64,000 nt of DNA from Watersipora subatra (GCF_963576615.1 NC_088711.1:13749869-13813868), one strand, 5' to 3'. Positions 41,878-55,421 are shown, counted from the first letter of the stretch. The notes: generated by a model from the sequence alone, not told the origin. Translations and numbers: made by a program.

Positions 41878-43227
41878 AACCTTTCCTTTAATGTTATACA
41901 GCGGCGATGCTGGCTACAACTGCAATTAACAATATTATGAATTAATAAAATATTATGAGTACAAAATATTATAAATGAAAAAATATAATGTGATCATAAT
42001 GACTTGGAGAGCGTAGAACGCTCTGAACGAAAACCTGATGCAGATATATCAGACTGAAGTATCTCTGAGAAAATCTTGAAGGAGGCAGAAGTAGAAGAAG
42101 GAATACCAACATCATGGTACTTACAAGAACAACTCTGACAATAAATAAAAAATTTTATATGACGTCAAAGGTCAAATAGTGGTCATGAGGTTAAATAGTG
42201 ATAAAACAAATCATTATTAAACAAGACGTAATATAGAAGCAATTTAAAGAGGTATTATAATTGTTGGAGTCGCTAAAATAAATGCTTGCTGGTTCAATTT
42301 ACCTGCTCTTAATCGTTATTCAATAGAGTAAGTGATGAACTCTTTTATAAAAATAACTGACTATTTCTTACAAAATAAGCAATACAACTTAAAATCTGTT
42401 ATTGACAGGAAGTGTAGCATAAGTTTCACTATATTTGAACTGCCAGAAGCCTTTAGTTGAAGATGTTGAAGACTATCTCAATCTCTGGATAAAATACTTT
42501 TGTACGATATAAGTTTCAGCAACAGGAAATTGTGTTCTAAAAGCAGTTTTTTTCTTATCTTAATCACCCTGATCTAACAAATAACAGACAGCAAAGATTA
42601 AAGATTGCCCCTTGCTACCCCTTGGTAGTCTAGATTCACTGATTGTACAAGTCAGGTTTGAGAAATAACCTTTATTGCTTGAAACTCAAAAATATGAATG
42701 TGCACATATACTGCCTTGTAACCTCAAGAAGCAACATTAAATTATATTATGAATAATATAGTGCTCACTCATACAGAACTAAAAACCGAGATAAAACTTT
42801 AGAGTTTGATTTTAACTTTTTAACATCACCTAATGCCATAAAATAGATTAAGATGATAAAAACCGCAATCAAATTAACAAGGTAGTTTTGATAGCATAAA
42901 AATCAGTGAGGTTTTTTAATTTAGATCCTGCTTCTTTTGCTTCATTCAATATAAAATATAGACATTAAAAAAGGTGTGACATTTTTTAAAAGTCATAACA
43001 GAACCGACAATCTTATTTAAATTAAGAATAATTTCCTCAAGAAACATTTTACAACCGTTTATCATGTTTGTGAACAAGCAGTAGCAAAGGTCAAATGTAA
43101 ATCCTTGTCGTTATTGTTATCTAGCTGACTATTTATTCACTACTAAACAACTTAAAATATTGATGATATATATATGATATAGAGCCCATTATTATCACAT
43201 AATTTTGTACTTTAAATTCTTGTCAGT
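41878..43227. other. Upstream region of GOSR2
   Basis: No exon recognised; the GOSR2 promoter should lie in its first part. Confidence 0.45.
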
Positions 43228-43613
43228 GTTTAGGATGAATACTATTCATCAAACAAACGTGTCCAACTACAGAAGTAGTTATGAATACATCCTTATCTCA
43301 TGTAATTCTATGGATGTGCATCAAACAAACGTGTCCTACTACAAAATTAGTTATGAATACATCCTTATCTCATGTAATTCTATGGATGTGCATCAAACAA
43401 ACGTGTCCTACTACAAAAGTAGTTATGAATACATCCTTATCTCATGTAATTCTATGGATGTTCATCAAACAAACGTGTCCAACTACAAAAGTAGTTATGA
43501 ATACATCCTTATCTCATGTAATTCTATGGATGTGCATCAAACAAACGTGTCCAACTACAAAAGTAGTTATGAATACATCCTTATCTCATGTAATTCTATG
43601 GATGTGCATCGCT
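43228..43613. repeat. 72-bp minisatellite, about 5.3 copies
   Basis: Unit of exactly 72 bp containing CATCAAACAAACGTGTCC and GTAGTTATGAATACATCC. Two plus-strand frames stay open across it because the period is a multiple of 3; the peptides are pure repeats with no upstream gene structure, so no gene is called. An inverted piece (ATACATCCATAGAATTAGGA) follows at 43614. Confidence 0.9.
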
Positions 43614-44262
43614 AAATACATCCATAGAATTAGGATGTACATTGGTAAATCAAGTCCATATAAAGAGTTTGAAGTTCATTGTGTGCCGCTGTTTATAAAT
43701 ACAAGTCACATTATATTGCTATTTGAATAGCTCAAAAATTAGCATAACTATGGTTACTTAAATTACTGTTTTGTTATAATCAAACTTTTATAAATAATCA
43801 TCCCAAAGCACCCCCACAGAATCCCCCATTTTTACCAGCTCTAAAACTATGACAAAAGGCATTTTTTTAATTATCCATTCTATACATCTACATGTACATG
43901 AAGCATTGTGTAACCATAGTAAAAATGTCCATTTGACAGTATTTGAAGCCACCATCATAACGAACAGACTATAAATTATTTTGTAATAAACTGAAATGCG
44001 AAGATGTTATTAATGTATAAAGTTTGTACAATTCTTATGCCACACCTTTCAAACACTGGCAATGATGAAAACTCAAATTGCACGGACTATATGTTATTTA
44101 AAGGCAATAAAAAACTGACCTAGGCCAACAAAAACTAAAATTCTATCACCTTGGTATAAAACAAAGAAACTTTTACATTTCATATAAATAAAAAGCAAAC
44201 TTTGAATGCAGAATATCAAGTTTTTTAAATACTCTGTAATTAGGTTATGCTATAAACTTGTG

Positions 44263-44385
44263 CGAAACAACTGTCCAGATTAGGTAAGAAGTAGTAAGAG
44301 AGCCCCAATTCACAGAAAGCAACAACTGTCCAGATTAGGCAACAAGAAGTAAGAGAGCCCCAATTCACAGAAAGCAACAACTACC
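44263..44385. repeat. Direct tandem duplication, about 55-60 bp, two copies
   Basis: CAACTGTCCAGATTAGG and AGAGAGCCCCAATTCACAGA occur twice in series with few changes. Confidence 0.85.
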
Positions 44386-44786
44386 ATGCTGATGACAAGC
44401 TGCAAGATGTGTACTCAGACCCTCCAGAACAAGGAAACTTCACCAAAAGAATGGCTAATTGAAAATGTGTCAGCCGCTGTTAATTAGTGTCTACACAACT
44501 ATGGTTATCCATGCGCAGTGAGCCCTTTAGGAAATCTAAGATAATAACATCTTTGACACCAGTGTAATATTGGAGACCTCACTGACGTGTTAGGTACATG
44601 TCATCGAAATATATCATCCAAAAAGTATGGGTCAAGTTTCTTTGACACATTGAGCTTACTTGGATTGATAGTCCAAGCTTTTTTATCTCTAACTCCTTGA
44701 AGGCACATTCAGATGATTAGGAGTTGTTTTTACCACTCTCCATTATTAGCCCAAACAGAAATTATCTTCTTTTCTAAGATGCAATA

Positions 44787-46398
44787 GATGCTCCTACAAC
44801 GTAAACAATCCGTTCCGGGAAAGTTTACGTTATTGGGATTTAACGTTATAGGAATAGTAAGATACATGTAAATTGGCTAATGTGTTCCAAGATCTTCCCA
44901 AACTCACCCCTTTGGTCCTTCAAAAAAGAAAGTCTCTAGAGTTAACTTTTTAATTTAATGACTGTACTGTGACTGTAGTATTTTTGGTTCGTATCGAAAA
45001 TTTTTCTCCTTTTTTTGTCACTTTTAGTTGGTTCATTGTCTACGATTGGATTTTTTTACAATGAGTTAAGGAGAACGCACACCTTTAACGTCAATTCACC
45101 TCGAGTTTTTCTTTTATTCCACACAGCAAAGTCTATTTTGCAAAACGATAACAATAAAAAATGTTTTATATGCCCAAAATAAAGCAGAACAAAAATATAA
45201 TTTTACTATAATAAGAATAATGTCTATCTGTTCCTCCATCTATCTGTCGAACAGGTGCAAGGTTCTGATAGAAGATAGCTTTTGATAATATTCCAACTTG
45301 TGACAGTCAGCTCGATGGACCGACACACTAACGCCTATACTGAATAATTGCTAAGCTACTAGTTATTTGTGCTTCATCGACGATCTGACAATTTCTCACT
45401 GCAAACTAGACTGCCAGAATACTGGTCCAGAGGACTTCGGATTACAGCGTCTCTGTCTCATGGTTTTTTACGCCTTTCTATGCAAAACACGAAGTTTTTC
45501 TGGCCCTTGTCAAAGTATTTTCCCTACCATACGACATCAACATGTCTCTCCAAAACTCAAAGTTGAACAGAATCGCTTGGTTTTTCTTGTCGAATTAGTG
45601 TGAAAAAGTCTTAATAAGGCCGGCTAAAAGTTGCAATGAAAAAAGCGAGGCAAAAAGCGCTAAGTCAGAAACAGGTACTAAAAAATTTAGACGAAGACAA
45701 AATCAAAGTCAAGTTTAGTAAAATATAAAAACTTAGTTTTACGCGTGTATGTTTAATAAGCTAAATTCATTTAACGTAAATTCAAAGTTTATGTCAAGCA
45801 GCGTCACAAAAGTCTAGTGTACCGAATGCGTTGCTGTCCAAGTCTCTCTTACACCGCAGTTAGCCACTACGTGTTTCGAAAATGAGAATTCCATATAGTA
45901 CTGTATAACATGTATCATGATCAATGTGTAATGTTGCACTTTATTGCAGATCATAACCACTGAATAGGTGACTATAGTTACTAAGGTTACTATACTATTT
46001 TGTAACTAATTTTCAATATACACAGTACGCACATAAGATTTTGATGTTTTCACCGGGGGTTTGCATTAGATAATTACTACAGGTTCCTATATCTCTCCAT
46101 ATGATATTTTCGTTTTACGATCTCAACACCAAAATAAATTAATGACTTATGACGGCGGTTCACTGTAGACGGTGCAGAGAGAGATAACCCTATACGTCAT
46201 TTTCTCCCCCAAGCGCGACAAGAGGGAAAGCAATATTTTCAAGAATGACAACTAGATGCGCATTATTAAAATCAAATTTGAGAACTTAGGCCAACTTTAT
46301 ACTTTACGTTATTTGAAAGTTACAAAGTACGAAACTACAAAAATTCTTTACATTATATGGATCTTATGTTATAAGAGGTATACGTTATAGGAGCATCT
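44787..46398. mobile_element. 1.6-kb TA-flanked inverted-repeat element
   Basis: TA-GATGCTCCTACAACGTAAAC on the left matches the inverted right end TA-GATGCTCCTATAACGTATAC. Sub-terminal copies of the motif (AACGTTATAGGA, ACGTTATAGGAG) and CCGTTCCGGGA recur. The frame at 45367-45603 resembles nothing known. Probably a Tc1/mariner-type non-autonomous element lying between GOSR2 and the PDCD11 exon. Confidence 0.65.
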
Positions 46399-47995
46399 AC
46401 TGTCGTTGAAAAATTGCTGAGACAATTTTTACTGCGAAGCTACAGTAAAAGCACAGATATTTCCACAGCTTAATCGCCTATCAGGAGAGCTCGACACTTT
46501 ACTCCACAGGTATCCTTTAGCGGGATATTGCCAAAGCCGGGCCGTAGTCTACACACACAAAAAAACAACAAAGGTCCACATAGTTATGAGCAAAAACAAA
46601 AGTATCCACCCAAATATTTCACCAATCCGATGAAAAGCACACACAAAAACTAAACCAATCGTCAGAGCCACCCATCATGTCAAAATATTCCAAGTTTCAA
46701 GTCATGTCTTGCACAACTCACCTTATGGTTTCTCAAAACTTGTCCCAAAGTCCCTATTAATTTGAGACTGTCCGATTGCTGTTTTAGAAATGGTCGCCGT
46801 TAGCCTAGCCTAACGTCCTAATTCAACATCTCAGTAACTATCGAGGCATTGCTAAAAGGACACCTGTGCTTTACTCCCTTAGAAACTCCAACCTGCAGCC
46901 TTGCCTATGCCTTTCAGTTGTGCATGCCAAAAGGTGACAAAAGCTTTTTATGGAGCAATCTTATACAGACTCTTTTTCTAACAAACTAGCTCAATATGAC
47001 ATCAGTTTTTGCTGACTGACAAGAGCAATAAAGTTAACATACTCTCAATGCCTACCGCGGTAATAAATCGACAGTTACACCTCCACAATTTCTGTCGTGA
47101 CTTAATGTTGATTTAGAACTGAACACTATCTACAGGTTGACTCTCTTTTCATATTGGCCATATAAAAAGAACACTGCAACTGTCGACTTGCACTTAGTAC
47201 ATAAACAACATTTAAAAAGAGTGTATTGATAAGTCGACAACGACTATTGATGAGCAAAAGCAAAAAGGCAGCAAAAAAGATCTTATGCTGTACGCCAGAG
47301 TTCATACAGAATTACATAACATACATAATATAATTACATTACAAATACTAGATGAACGAGCACAATCTTAAATCATTAAAATTTGTACAATGGTTGTACA
47401 TCAACGTAAAAAAACTAATGGATATCAGTAAAATAAATATGACGCATTACAGATTTCAGCTGATTATTAACACGTACTTGAAAAGTCAAGCACATTTAGA
47501 ACAAAAATATCTGTTGTCGCGGTATTAAGGCAGCGTTTACGCGATTAGTTTGGTTGTGAATGATCCGAAATAGATTACAGTTTGATAACACAGTTTCATA
47601 CTTATAATACAAATTATTCTTAGCACACTTTCGCACAAACTAAAAAAATATTTGCGTTTGTTTGTGCGTGTGATATTTGAGCTGACTTATAATATAAGAT
47701 ATAAAATGTTCAATTGAACCAATCCAAATGGAACTACGTGAGTTTTACACAGGAAATTGATGTGTATGTGCCAACGTAGTAACAGCTTTGGAAGGTCAAT
47801 TATTATATAGGTACGTTACAGCAAAATCAATTAATTGGTTAATTTATCTTTTTCAATAACGTGATTGGCTAATCAAGTTTTTTGATAAAAGATTGTTGTA
47901 TGTTCACACAATATGTCAAGGTCGTTTCGAACATTTCACTCGTGGTTTGAGTTGCTCAATAATTGCAGCCAGCAGCTTTTATATTTGTTGTCGTC
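46399..47995. other. Intergenic before the probable PDCD11 exon
   Basis: No coding sequence recognised. The last few hundred bases should hold a promoter if the exon is real; no TATA box stands out. Confidence 0.4.
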
Positions 47996-48133
47996 ATGTC
48001 AACAAACGATTTATGTTTTCCACGGGGAGGCACCGAAAAGGCAGCAAAGCATATTTCTACTGACGATTGTGAAGTCCAAATTCTTGCACAACCGAAGCTT
48101 TCAAAATCGTTAAAAAAGCCTGCTCACAAAAAG
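47996..48133 (+). CDS. PDCD11: Probable first coding exon of PDCD11/RRP5 (partial)
   Basis: An ATG opens 46 codons that end exactly at AAAAAG|GTATTA, a plausible donor in phase 0. The peptide begins MSTNDLCFPRGGTEK and ends in the lysine-rich KSLKKPAHKK. Human PDCD11/RRP5, the S1-repeat pre-rRNA processing factor of the nucleolus, starts with MANLEESFPRGGTRK, so the shared FPRGGT-K block near the N-terminus plus a basic tail supports homology. No S1-domain exon was found between here and 64000 on +, so the next exon would be beyond the window or missed; the first intron would then contain the 48-51.6 kb satellite. Evidence is one short motif, so it could be another gene or a chance frame. Confidence 0.5.
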
Positions 48134-48225
48134 GTATTAACCAGTTTGGTTGTTATGAATATTCGTTTCCAATCGTTTCATACGGTCGATAACAGTATTT
48201 TCAATTATTTAACGCGATTAAAGTA

Positions 48226-48300
48226 ATGGTGTGTACTACGGTCATAAGAATGGTGTTTGTTACGGTCATAAAAATGGTGTTTATTACGCTCATAAATTAG
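48226..48300. repeat. Short tandem repeat, about 24-26 bp, 3 copies
   Basis: AATGGTGTTTGTTACGGTCA-type unit between the probable PDCD11 exon and the (TA)n tract. Confidence 0.8.
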
Positions 48301-48323
48301 CCATCTTTAGTCTTAGTTGATGG

Positions 48324-48327
<4 letters not shown>

Positions 48328-48402
<75 letters not shown>
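48328..48402. repeat. (TA)n microsatellite
   Basis: About 37 uninterrupted TA dinucleotides, immediately before the satellite array. Confidence 0.98.
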
Positions 48403-48404
<2 letters not shown>

Positions 48405-51400
48405 CATATTTCAGAGTTAGGAGTTGAATAAATATATACCAGTTAGGAGGTTTCGGAATATAAGGGATTAGGAGTTAACGCAAATATATATGGGTAAGCC
48501 TCCTATATGGTCTAATTTATCTACATTGTAGATATATATATATATTTATTCACCTCCTAATTATTATATATTTTTATGGAAATTTCAGGAGAATATGGTA
48601 TCATACAATATATATTCATCGCCTTATCATACTTTGTATATATGCATTCTAGAAAAACTGTCAAAACTGGGAGAATGTCTAGATGGTTGTTGTAAATTAC
48701 ATATCAATTTGAAGGTAAAATAATTCATATCTCAATGAGTAAGCAAAAATAATGATTACCAGTTAGCAGATTGCTACAACTTACACATAAATTAGAATGT
48801 TACCATTGTAACTTATGTAATAGTCACAATGGAAACATTACATAGCATGGCACAGCTTACCTACCCTTTAGTAAGATGCCGTAATCTATATCATTTAGGA
48901 GTTTGCTATAACTTGTTTGTTTGAGAGGCTGCTCTGATTTACATATAATAAAGTATGTTGCTATAACTTATAGATCACTTGAGATAATGCTATAATTTGA
49001 ATTTCACATAGTTGGTAGCAATTATCTATATATCAGTGAGAAGGCTGCTATAAGTTATATATTATTTAGGAGGCTGCTGCTATTTATAAATTGTTTTGGA
49101 GGTTGCTATAACTTACATATCATTGCAGAGGCTGCTATAAGTTACATATAGTTTAGGATGTTGCTATCACTTATAGATCACCTAAGACCTTGCTATAATT
49201 TGAATTTTCCATAGTTGATAGCTATTATTTATATATCAGTTAGGAGGCTGCTATCGATTATATATTAATTAGGAGGCTGCTGATATTTATATATCATTTA
49301 GGAGGTTGCTATAACTTACATATCACTGCAGAGGCGGCTATGAGTTACATATAATTTAGGATGTTGCTATCACTTATAGATCACGTACGACCTTGCTATA
49401 ATTTGAATTTTCCATAGTTGATAGCTATTATTTATATATCAGTTAGGAGGCTGCTATGGATTATATATTAATTAGGAGGCTGCTGATATTTATATATCAT
49501 TTAGGAGGTTGCTATAACTTACATATCATTGCAGAGGCTGCTATGAGTTAGATATAATTTAGGATGATGCTGTCACTCATAGATCACCTAAGACCTTGCT
49601 ATAATTTGAATTTTCCATAGTGCATAGCTATTATTTATATATCAGTTAGGAGGCTGCTATGGATTATATATTAATTAGGAGGCTGCTGATATTTATATAT
49701 CATTTAGGAGGTTGCTATAACTTACATATCATTGCAGAGGCTGCTATGAGCTACATATAATTTAGGATATTGCTATGACTTATAGATCACATAAGAGTTT
49801 ACTATAATTTGAATTTCATATAGTTGGTTGCTACTATTTATATATCAGTTAGGAGGCTGCAATGAATTATATATTACTTAGAAAGCTGGTGCTATTTATA
49901 TATCATTTAAGAGGTTGCTATAACTCACATATCATTGCAGAGGTGCCATGTGTTACACATAATTTGGGATGTTGCTATCACTTATAGATCAACTAAGAGT
50001 CTGCTATAATTTGAATTTCATATATTTGGTAGCTACAGTACTATTTATATATCAGTTAGGAGGCTGCTATGAATTATATATTAATTAGGAGGCTGCTGCT
50101 ATTCATATATCAATTAGGAGGTTGCTATAACTTACATATCTTTGCAGAGGCTGCTATGAGTTACATATAATTTAGGATGTTGCAATCACTTATAGATCAC
50201 CTAAGACCTTGCTATAATTTGAATTTTCCATAGTTGATAGCTATTATCTATATATCAGTTAGAAGGCTGCTATGAATTATATATTAATTAACAGGCTGCT
50301 GATATTTATATATCATTTAGGAGGTTGCTATAACTTACATATCATTGCAGAGGCTGCTATAAGTTACATATAATTTAGGATGTTGCTATCACTTATAGAT
50401 CACCTAAGACCTTGCTATAATTTGATTTTCCCATAGTTGATAGCTAGTATTTATATATCATTTAGTAGGCTGCAATGAATTATATATAAATTAGGAGGCT
50501 GCTGCTATTTTTAAATCATTTAGGAGGTTGCTATAACTTACATATCATTGCAGAGGTTGCTATTAGTTACATAGAATTTAGGATGCTGCTATGACTTATA
50601 GATCACATAATAGTTTACTATAATTTGAATTTCATATAGTTGGTAGCTACTATTTATATATCAGTTAGGAGGCTGCAATGAATTATATATTAATTAGGAG
50701 GCTGCTGCTATTTATATATCATTTAAGAGGTTTCTATAACTTACATATCATTGCAGAGGCTGTTATGGGTTACATATAATTTAGGATGTTGCTATCACTT
50801 ATAGATCACCTAAGACCTTGCTATAATTTGTATTTCCCATAGTTGATAGCTAATATTTATATATCATTTAGTAGGCTGCAATGAATTATATATAAATTAG
50901 GAGGCTGCTGCTATTTTTACATCATTTAGGAGGTTGCTATAACTTACATATCATTGCAGAGGTTGCTATCAGTTACATAGAATTAAGGATGCTGCTATGA
51001 CTTATAGATCACATTAGAGTTTACTATAATTTGAATTTCATATAGTTGGTAGCTACTATTTACATATCAGTTAGGAGGCTGCAATGAATTATATATTAAT
51101 TAGGAGGCTGCTGCTATTTATATATCATTTAAGAGGTTTCTATAACTTACATATCATTGCAGAGGCTGCTATGGGTTACATATAATTTAGGATGTTGCTA
51201 TCACTTATAGATCACCTAAGACCTTGCTATAATTTGTATTTCCCATAGTTGATAGCTAGTATTTATATATCATTTAGTAGGCTGCAATGAATTATATATA
51301 AATTAGGAGGCTGCTGCTATTTTTACATCATTTAGGAGGTTGCTATAACTTACATATCATTGCAGAGGTTGCTATGAGTTACATAGAATTTAGGATGCTG

Positions 51401-51563
51401 CTATGACTTATAGATCACGTAAGATTTTACTGTAATTTGAATTTCATATAGTTGGTAGCTACTATTTATATATCAGTTAGGAGGCTGCAATGAATTATAT
51501 ATTAATTAGGAGGCTGCTGCTATTTATATATCATTTAAGAGGTTTCTATAACTTACATATCAT
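48403..51563. repeat. Satellite of 29-bp monomers in 203-bp higher-order units
   Basis: The phrase TTGCAG (with CTGCAG once) recurs at about 49123, 49326, 49529, 49732, 49935, 50140, 50345, 50548, 50751, 50954, 51157 and 51360: spacing is 203, twice 205. Each 203-bp unit splits into seven 29-bp monomers of the type TATATATCATTTAGGAGGTT + GCTATAACT; one monomer (with CCATAGTTGATAGC) is most divergent. From about 50345 on, units alternate between a CCATAGTTGATAGC/ACCTAAGACC form and a CATATAGTTGGTAGC/ACATAAGAGT form, giving a 406-bp second-level repeat. The first 600 bp are poorly ordered single monomers. If the PDCD11 exon is real, this lies in its first intron. Confidence 0.95.
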
Positions 51564-54018
51564 TGCTAACTTTCTGCTCACTAAAATAAACGAATAATGT
51601 AACTCAATATTTATAAATATGTTCTATGTTATAGTTTCTTATTCAGTCACATATCGCTGCTGCACTGCATACAAAAACTTAAAAAAATTAGTTGGTAACA
51701 ATGCATGGACGCAACTCAGTTACTGTGATTGCTAAAATGAAACACACACATCTTTGCTTGCTGTGCATATTATCTACAGTAATAATATGAATTACTTGCA
51801 CAACATACTTAGTTACTCAATCTAACATACAATAACAGCAATGTCTTTCTATTCATCTTAAGCCACTCTTAGAACGTTAAGTAAAAACATTTTCCCACTT
51901 GGGAATGGAGTGTCAGGTTGCAAAACCTGTGCAATACCACAGCACCATAAATTGGGTAGATTCCAAACAAGCCCATTGTGCCTATGTAGAACCCAGAGAA
52001 AAACTTAATGTCACATAGAGAGCCAATAAAAATACAATAACATTCTATCTTGAGGGCATTTTCGCTTTTCAAAACTTCTTTCTTACTGCAATTTATTGTT
52101 AGCAATGATCAGTCGGGCTGGACCCAGCACAGTACCAAATTTTTTCTAACTTTAGATCTCTTGACTTTGGGTGGTTTTATTGATCAATAGTAATACTGAG
52201 TTCTATTATTCACATTTTACCAGTAATAATAATGCCCTGAACTGTCAAGCAATTGATAGAACATTCTACTCAGACACATTCACTTAAATTTGGAAAATGA
52301 CCCAAAAAGATATATTTCTCATTGTGTAGTGAATTTCTGATTGTTTTTAGTCAAGCACAGCGTTCTAAGTAATTTTTTGGGCTTGTCGGTTTGACAGTAA
52401 GTTGTCAGTAGACTGGCTGCTGCGGCATATTTTCTTATATTTGGTTTTTCTTTAAAATAATTATTATAATTTATCTTAGAGCTTGTTGCTTGAATAATAC
52501 ATCATAGTGTACAGTGCAGTACAACAGATAATATCTATTGTCGGTATTGTATTATCTATCATAGTCATTGTTTTATGCACATTTTCTGTACATAAAATAA
52601 TAGCTAAGACTGCTTGATACAAAATAACTATTCAAGTGCATTACTGCGGAGTTGGTCTCTTTTAGTCTTCAAAAAGAGCACATTTATTGACAAATACAAC
52701 GCAATGATAATAAGAAGGTTCAACAACATAAAAAATTCAGCTGGCATTTTTTCTCGCAGCCTTCTTTAGTAAGTTGTTGGCTCGAGCCCGAATCACTATA
52801 ACACTTCTGTTAGGCAGCTTTGAGTGTATAGCATCCAACACTGATCTTGTTGGCAGTTTCCCTGATTTTTCAGTCCAGTGCCTATCATATTCTGCTATTT
52901 CCTCTGCACTTTACCGTTTTCTGCTGACTGAAATAGTAAATAATGTGGATTATCATTTATAAAAATCTGATAAGCTATGGCTTTGATGAATCACATATCA
53001 TTGCTCAGCTCCATTCAAAAGTTAAATAAGCTGGTTTATGTGCGGCAAGTCAAAACAGAATTGACAGTTTCTCAGATACAAGTGAACAATAAGGACATTA
53101 ATGCTCGTTAGTGTCATTTCTCATTTAGTAATATAATACTTAACCAATGTATTGTTATTCAAAACACACATATACTGTAGAAGGTACTTTGATGACCACT
53201 TCTATATACTATTTTAGTAGCTAATTATGAAACTAAATGGTGTGCCACTTGTGTGCATGCGATAGAGCTGTTTGGATTTCTATTTGCTTCAAACTATTAG
53301 AGAAATGATCAGGATTAACATTCATTGAGCAGTCTCAATGGCCAGTGTTCAGAACGATTGCTGCTAAGCTTAGTGTGACCTGACTGGGTAGCTATTTATT
53401 GAGTCATTAATTAGGCTAATACTTGACCTATGGGGTCAACCACTGTGGTTAAACACGCATTGTTCAGGTCTTCCTTGAAACAACTAATGCCTAGATTGCT
53501 TTAGATACCTAAATGCCTCTGACTAGGAGAGCTATGTTTTGTAACCTGACAGCAGCAGAACACAAAGACTAGTGTCAGCATTTATGTAGGCAACGAATTT
53601 GACTGAAATACTTGAAAAGTTAGACACCTTTATTTTTTCTACTGCATTTGAGCTACAGCAAAATAATCACGCTTGTTTCCCTAGTACATTGTGTTAGTTT
53701 AAAGCCACTTATCATAGCATCACCCACATTTAATCTGATGTCTGAAAATCACTCTTCGGTGTTGATAATCCATGTATGTCACTCTGCACTTATTTAAAAT
53801 CAATGCATTTTTGATTAGATGCTACTGCACAAAGAGAAATATACCCTTGGGTTCTTTTTTTAAATTCATGCATTAGTGATTTGCAAATATATGAAAGCAG
53901 AGCCTTATTTAAAACTAAAATCTTTTTGCGTCGATATTTGCAAAGTTATGCTTGCTATTTTAACCTTGACCCAAAACTCCAATATTATAACATTCTGAAA
54001 TACAGCTAAATTGACATA
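51564..54018. other. Non-coding, nothing firm
   Basis: 53520-53640 weakly matches 58150-58310 (TATGTAGGCAACGAATT / TATGCAGGCAATGAATT; GTTAGACACCTTT / GCTAGACACCTTT), an old dispersed-repeat pair. The minus-strand frame at 51869-52105 is unassigned. Confidence 0.4.
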
Positions 54019-55421
54019 AGGTAGAATCTTAATTTGAAGGCCATGGTCATTTGAGTGCTACTCTAGAAGTGTTGAAAACTAGAGTGTCACCCTTTAATTG
54101 ACAACCACTTCCAGCTGACTGCGACTTCAACATTCTTTGATCTTTGGATCCAATTTTGGACAGGATGGATAGAAAAATGTTGACAAATTTTTACTAACAA
54201 TGACTCAGTTACAACAATAGCAATTAATACTTTTGTCAATGCATATTGAAGCGAGTTTTCTAACTTCTAAGCTTTACAGTGTTTTCGTTAAAGCTTTGAA
54301 AGCAGCACCGTGGAAATAATTAATAACTCTATCAGGCTGATAATAATTTTATTGTTTAAGCGGCTTGATAGTTCGGCATATATGAAAAAACGGTTTAGCA
54401 AATATGATGAAATCTGTACTACTATTTGAGGCTAAAATTTCTTGCACATGCTAAAGCATTAGAATAAGCAGTTAACAATGGCATATTGCAAGCTCAACGC
54501 CCAGTGTATATGTTAACACTGGATCACAGCTTAGTTTGTGTGTTATATAATTTTTATGTGTTTTTTTCAATAGAAGTAACGTTCACTTGAACGGTGGCGT
54601 TCTATCTTTAACCGTCATCTATTATAGTACAGGTCTAGTAGAGGGGCGTTTAAATGAATGGGGATTCAATTAGAGATTACATAATATTTTATTAACCCTT
54701 TCACCGCTGCATGCACATTTAGGCGAAATCAATGGACGACCGGCATATGTGCATGTTGCGAATTTCCTGGCAATTGCGTAGTAACTTAATTTTATTATTC
54801 GTTGACAACATAACTAACAGTCTTTAAGACTTTTTATGGTATTGACAGTGTTGTTCAAAAGTTTCCCTGTAAAATTACCCTAAACTCACGAAGCAATTTT
54901 AAATTTTTGTTTAGGACTTTTCAACATAAAAAGAAACATTTGTTCTTTCTGATTTTCGAAATATTTAGTGCTATTATAGCTTTCGCAAGTACATCCAGAA
55001 TTGAAAACAGATAATTACTTATGTTGATAACATTATTGATGATTGTTGATGACTGACGGATTAAGATTTTAGTGATTACACATATAATTAAAGTAGCAGC
55101 TCCAATAGTGACTCCAATGGTGGTCAAAGTAATAGTTTCGTAAGAGTAAGGAACATGGTAGAGCATTGTTTTTCGAGATTCGAAGGGATCGTAGCTTCAC
55201 ATAGCATTAGCAATGCACGAAGTAGGAATGCATTAAGTTTTTTGAATAGTACTATTTTTTAACGTGTTGGAAAAATAAAATCTATAACAAAAAGGTTTTA
55301 GATAGAGTTGAAGCTAATAAAAATTGAACATATATTATGAAGCACAATCGACAATTTTTGCCACTATAATTGGAAGGGTTAAAAAATGCAGTGCCATGGC
55401 ATTCAAACATAGATTTTATAG
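54019..55421. mobile_element. 1.4-kb TIR element, copy 2, diverged
   Basis: The left end (AATCTTAATTTGAAGGCCATGG) and the inverted right end (CTATAAAATCTATGTTTGAA) are degraded forms of the copy-1 terminus with TA flanks. Internal blocks match copy 1: TTTGATCTTT, AAGCTTT..TTCGTTAAA.CTTTGAAA and GAAATAATTAATAACT (54270-54330 against 9222-9282). Another terminus-like stretch at about 54650-54690 (ATTCAATTAGAGATTACAT) suggests a composite or nested structure. A minus-strand 81-codon frame at 54921-55166 with two hydrophobic stretches is unassigned. Confidence 0.6.

Noticed and set aside
45367-45603. 78-codon plus-strand frame
   Set aside because: Lies inside the 1.6-kb TIR element, overlaps another frame, and resembles no transposase.
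48328-48402. (TA)n as an origin or scaffold attachment site
   Set aside because: Only base composition supports this; a plain microsatellite explains it.
48403-51563. CRISPR-like regular spacing
   Set aside because: The repeats are contiguous monomers with no unique spacers, in a eukaryotic genome; it is a satellite.
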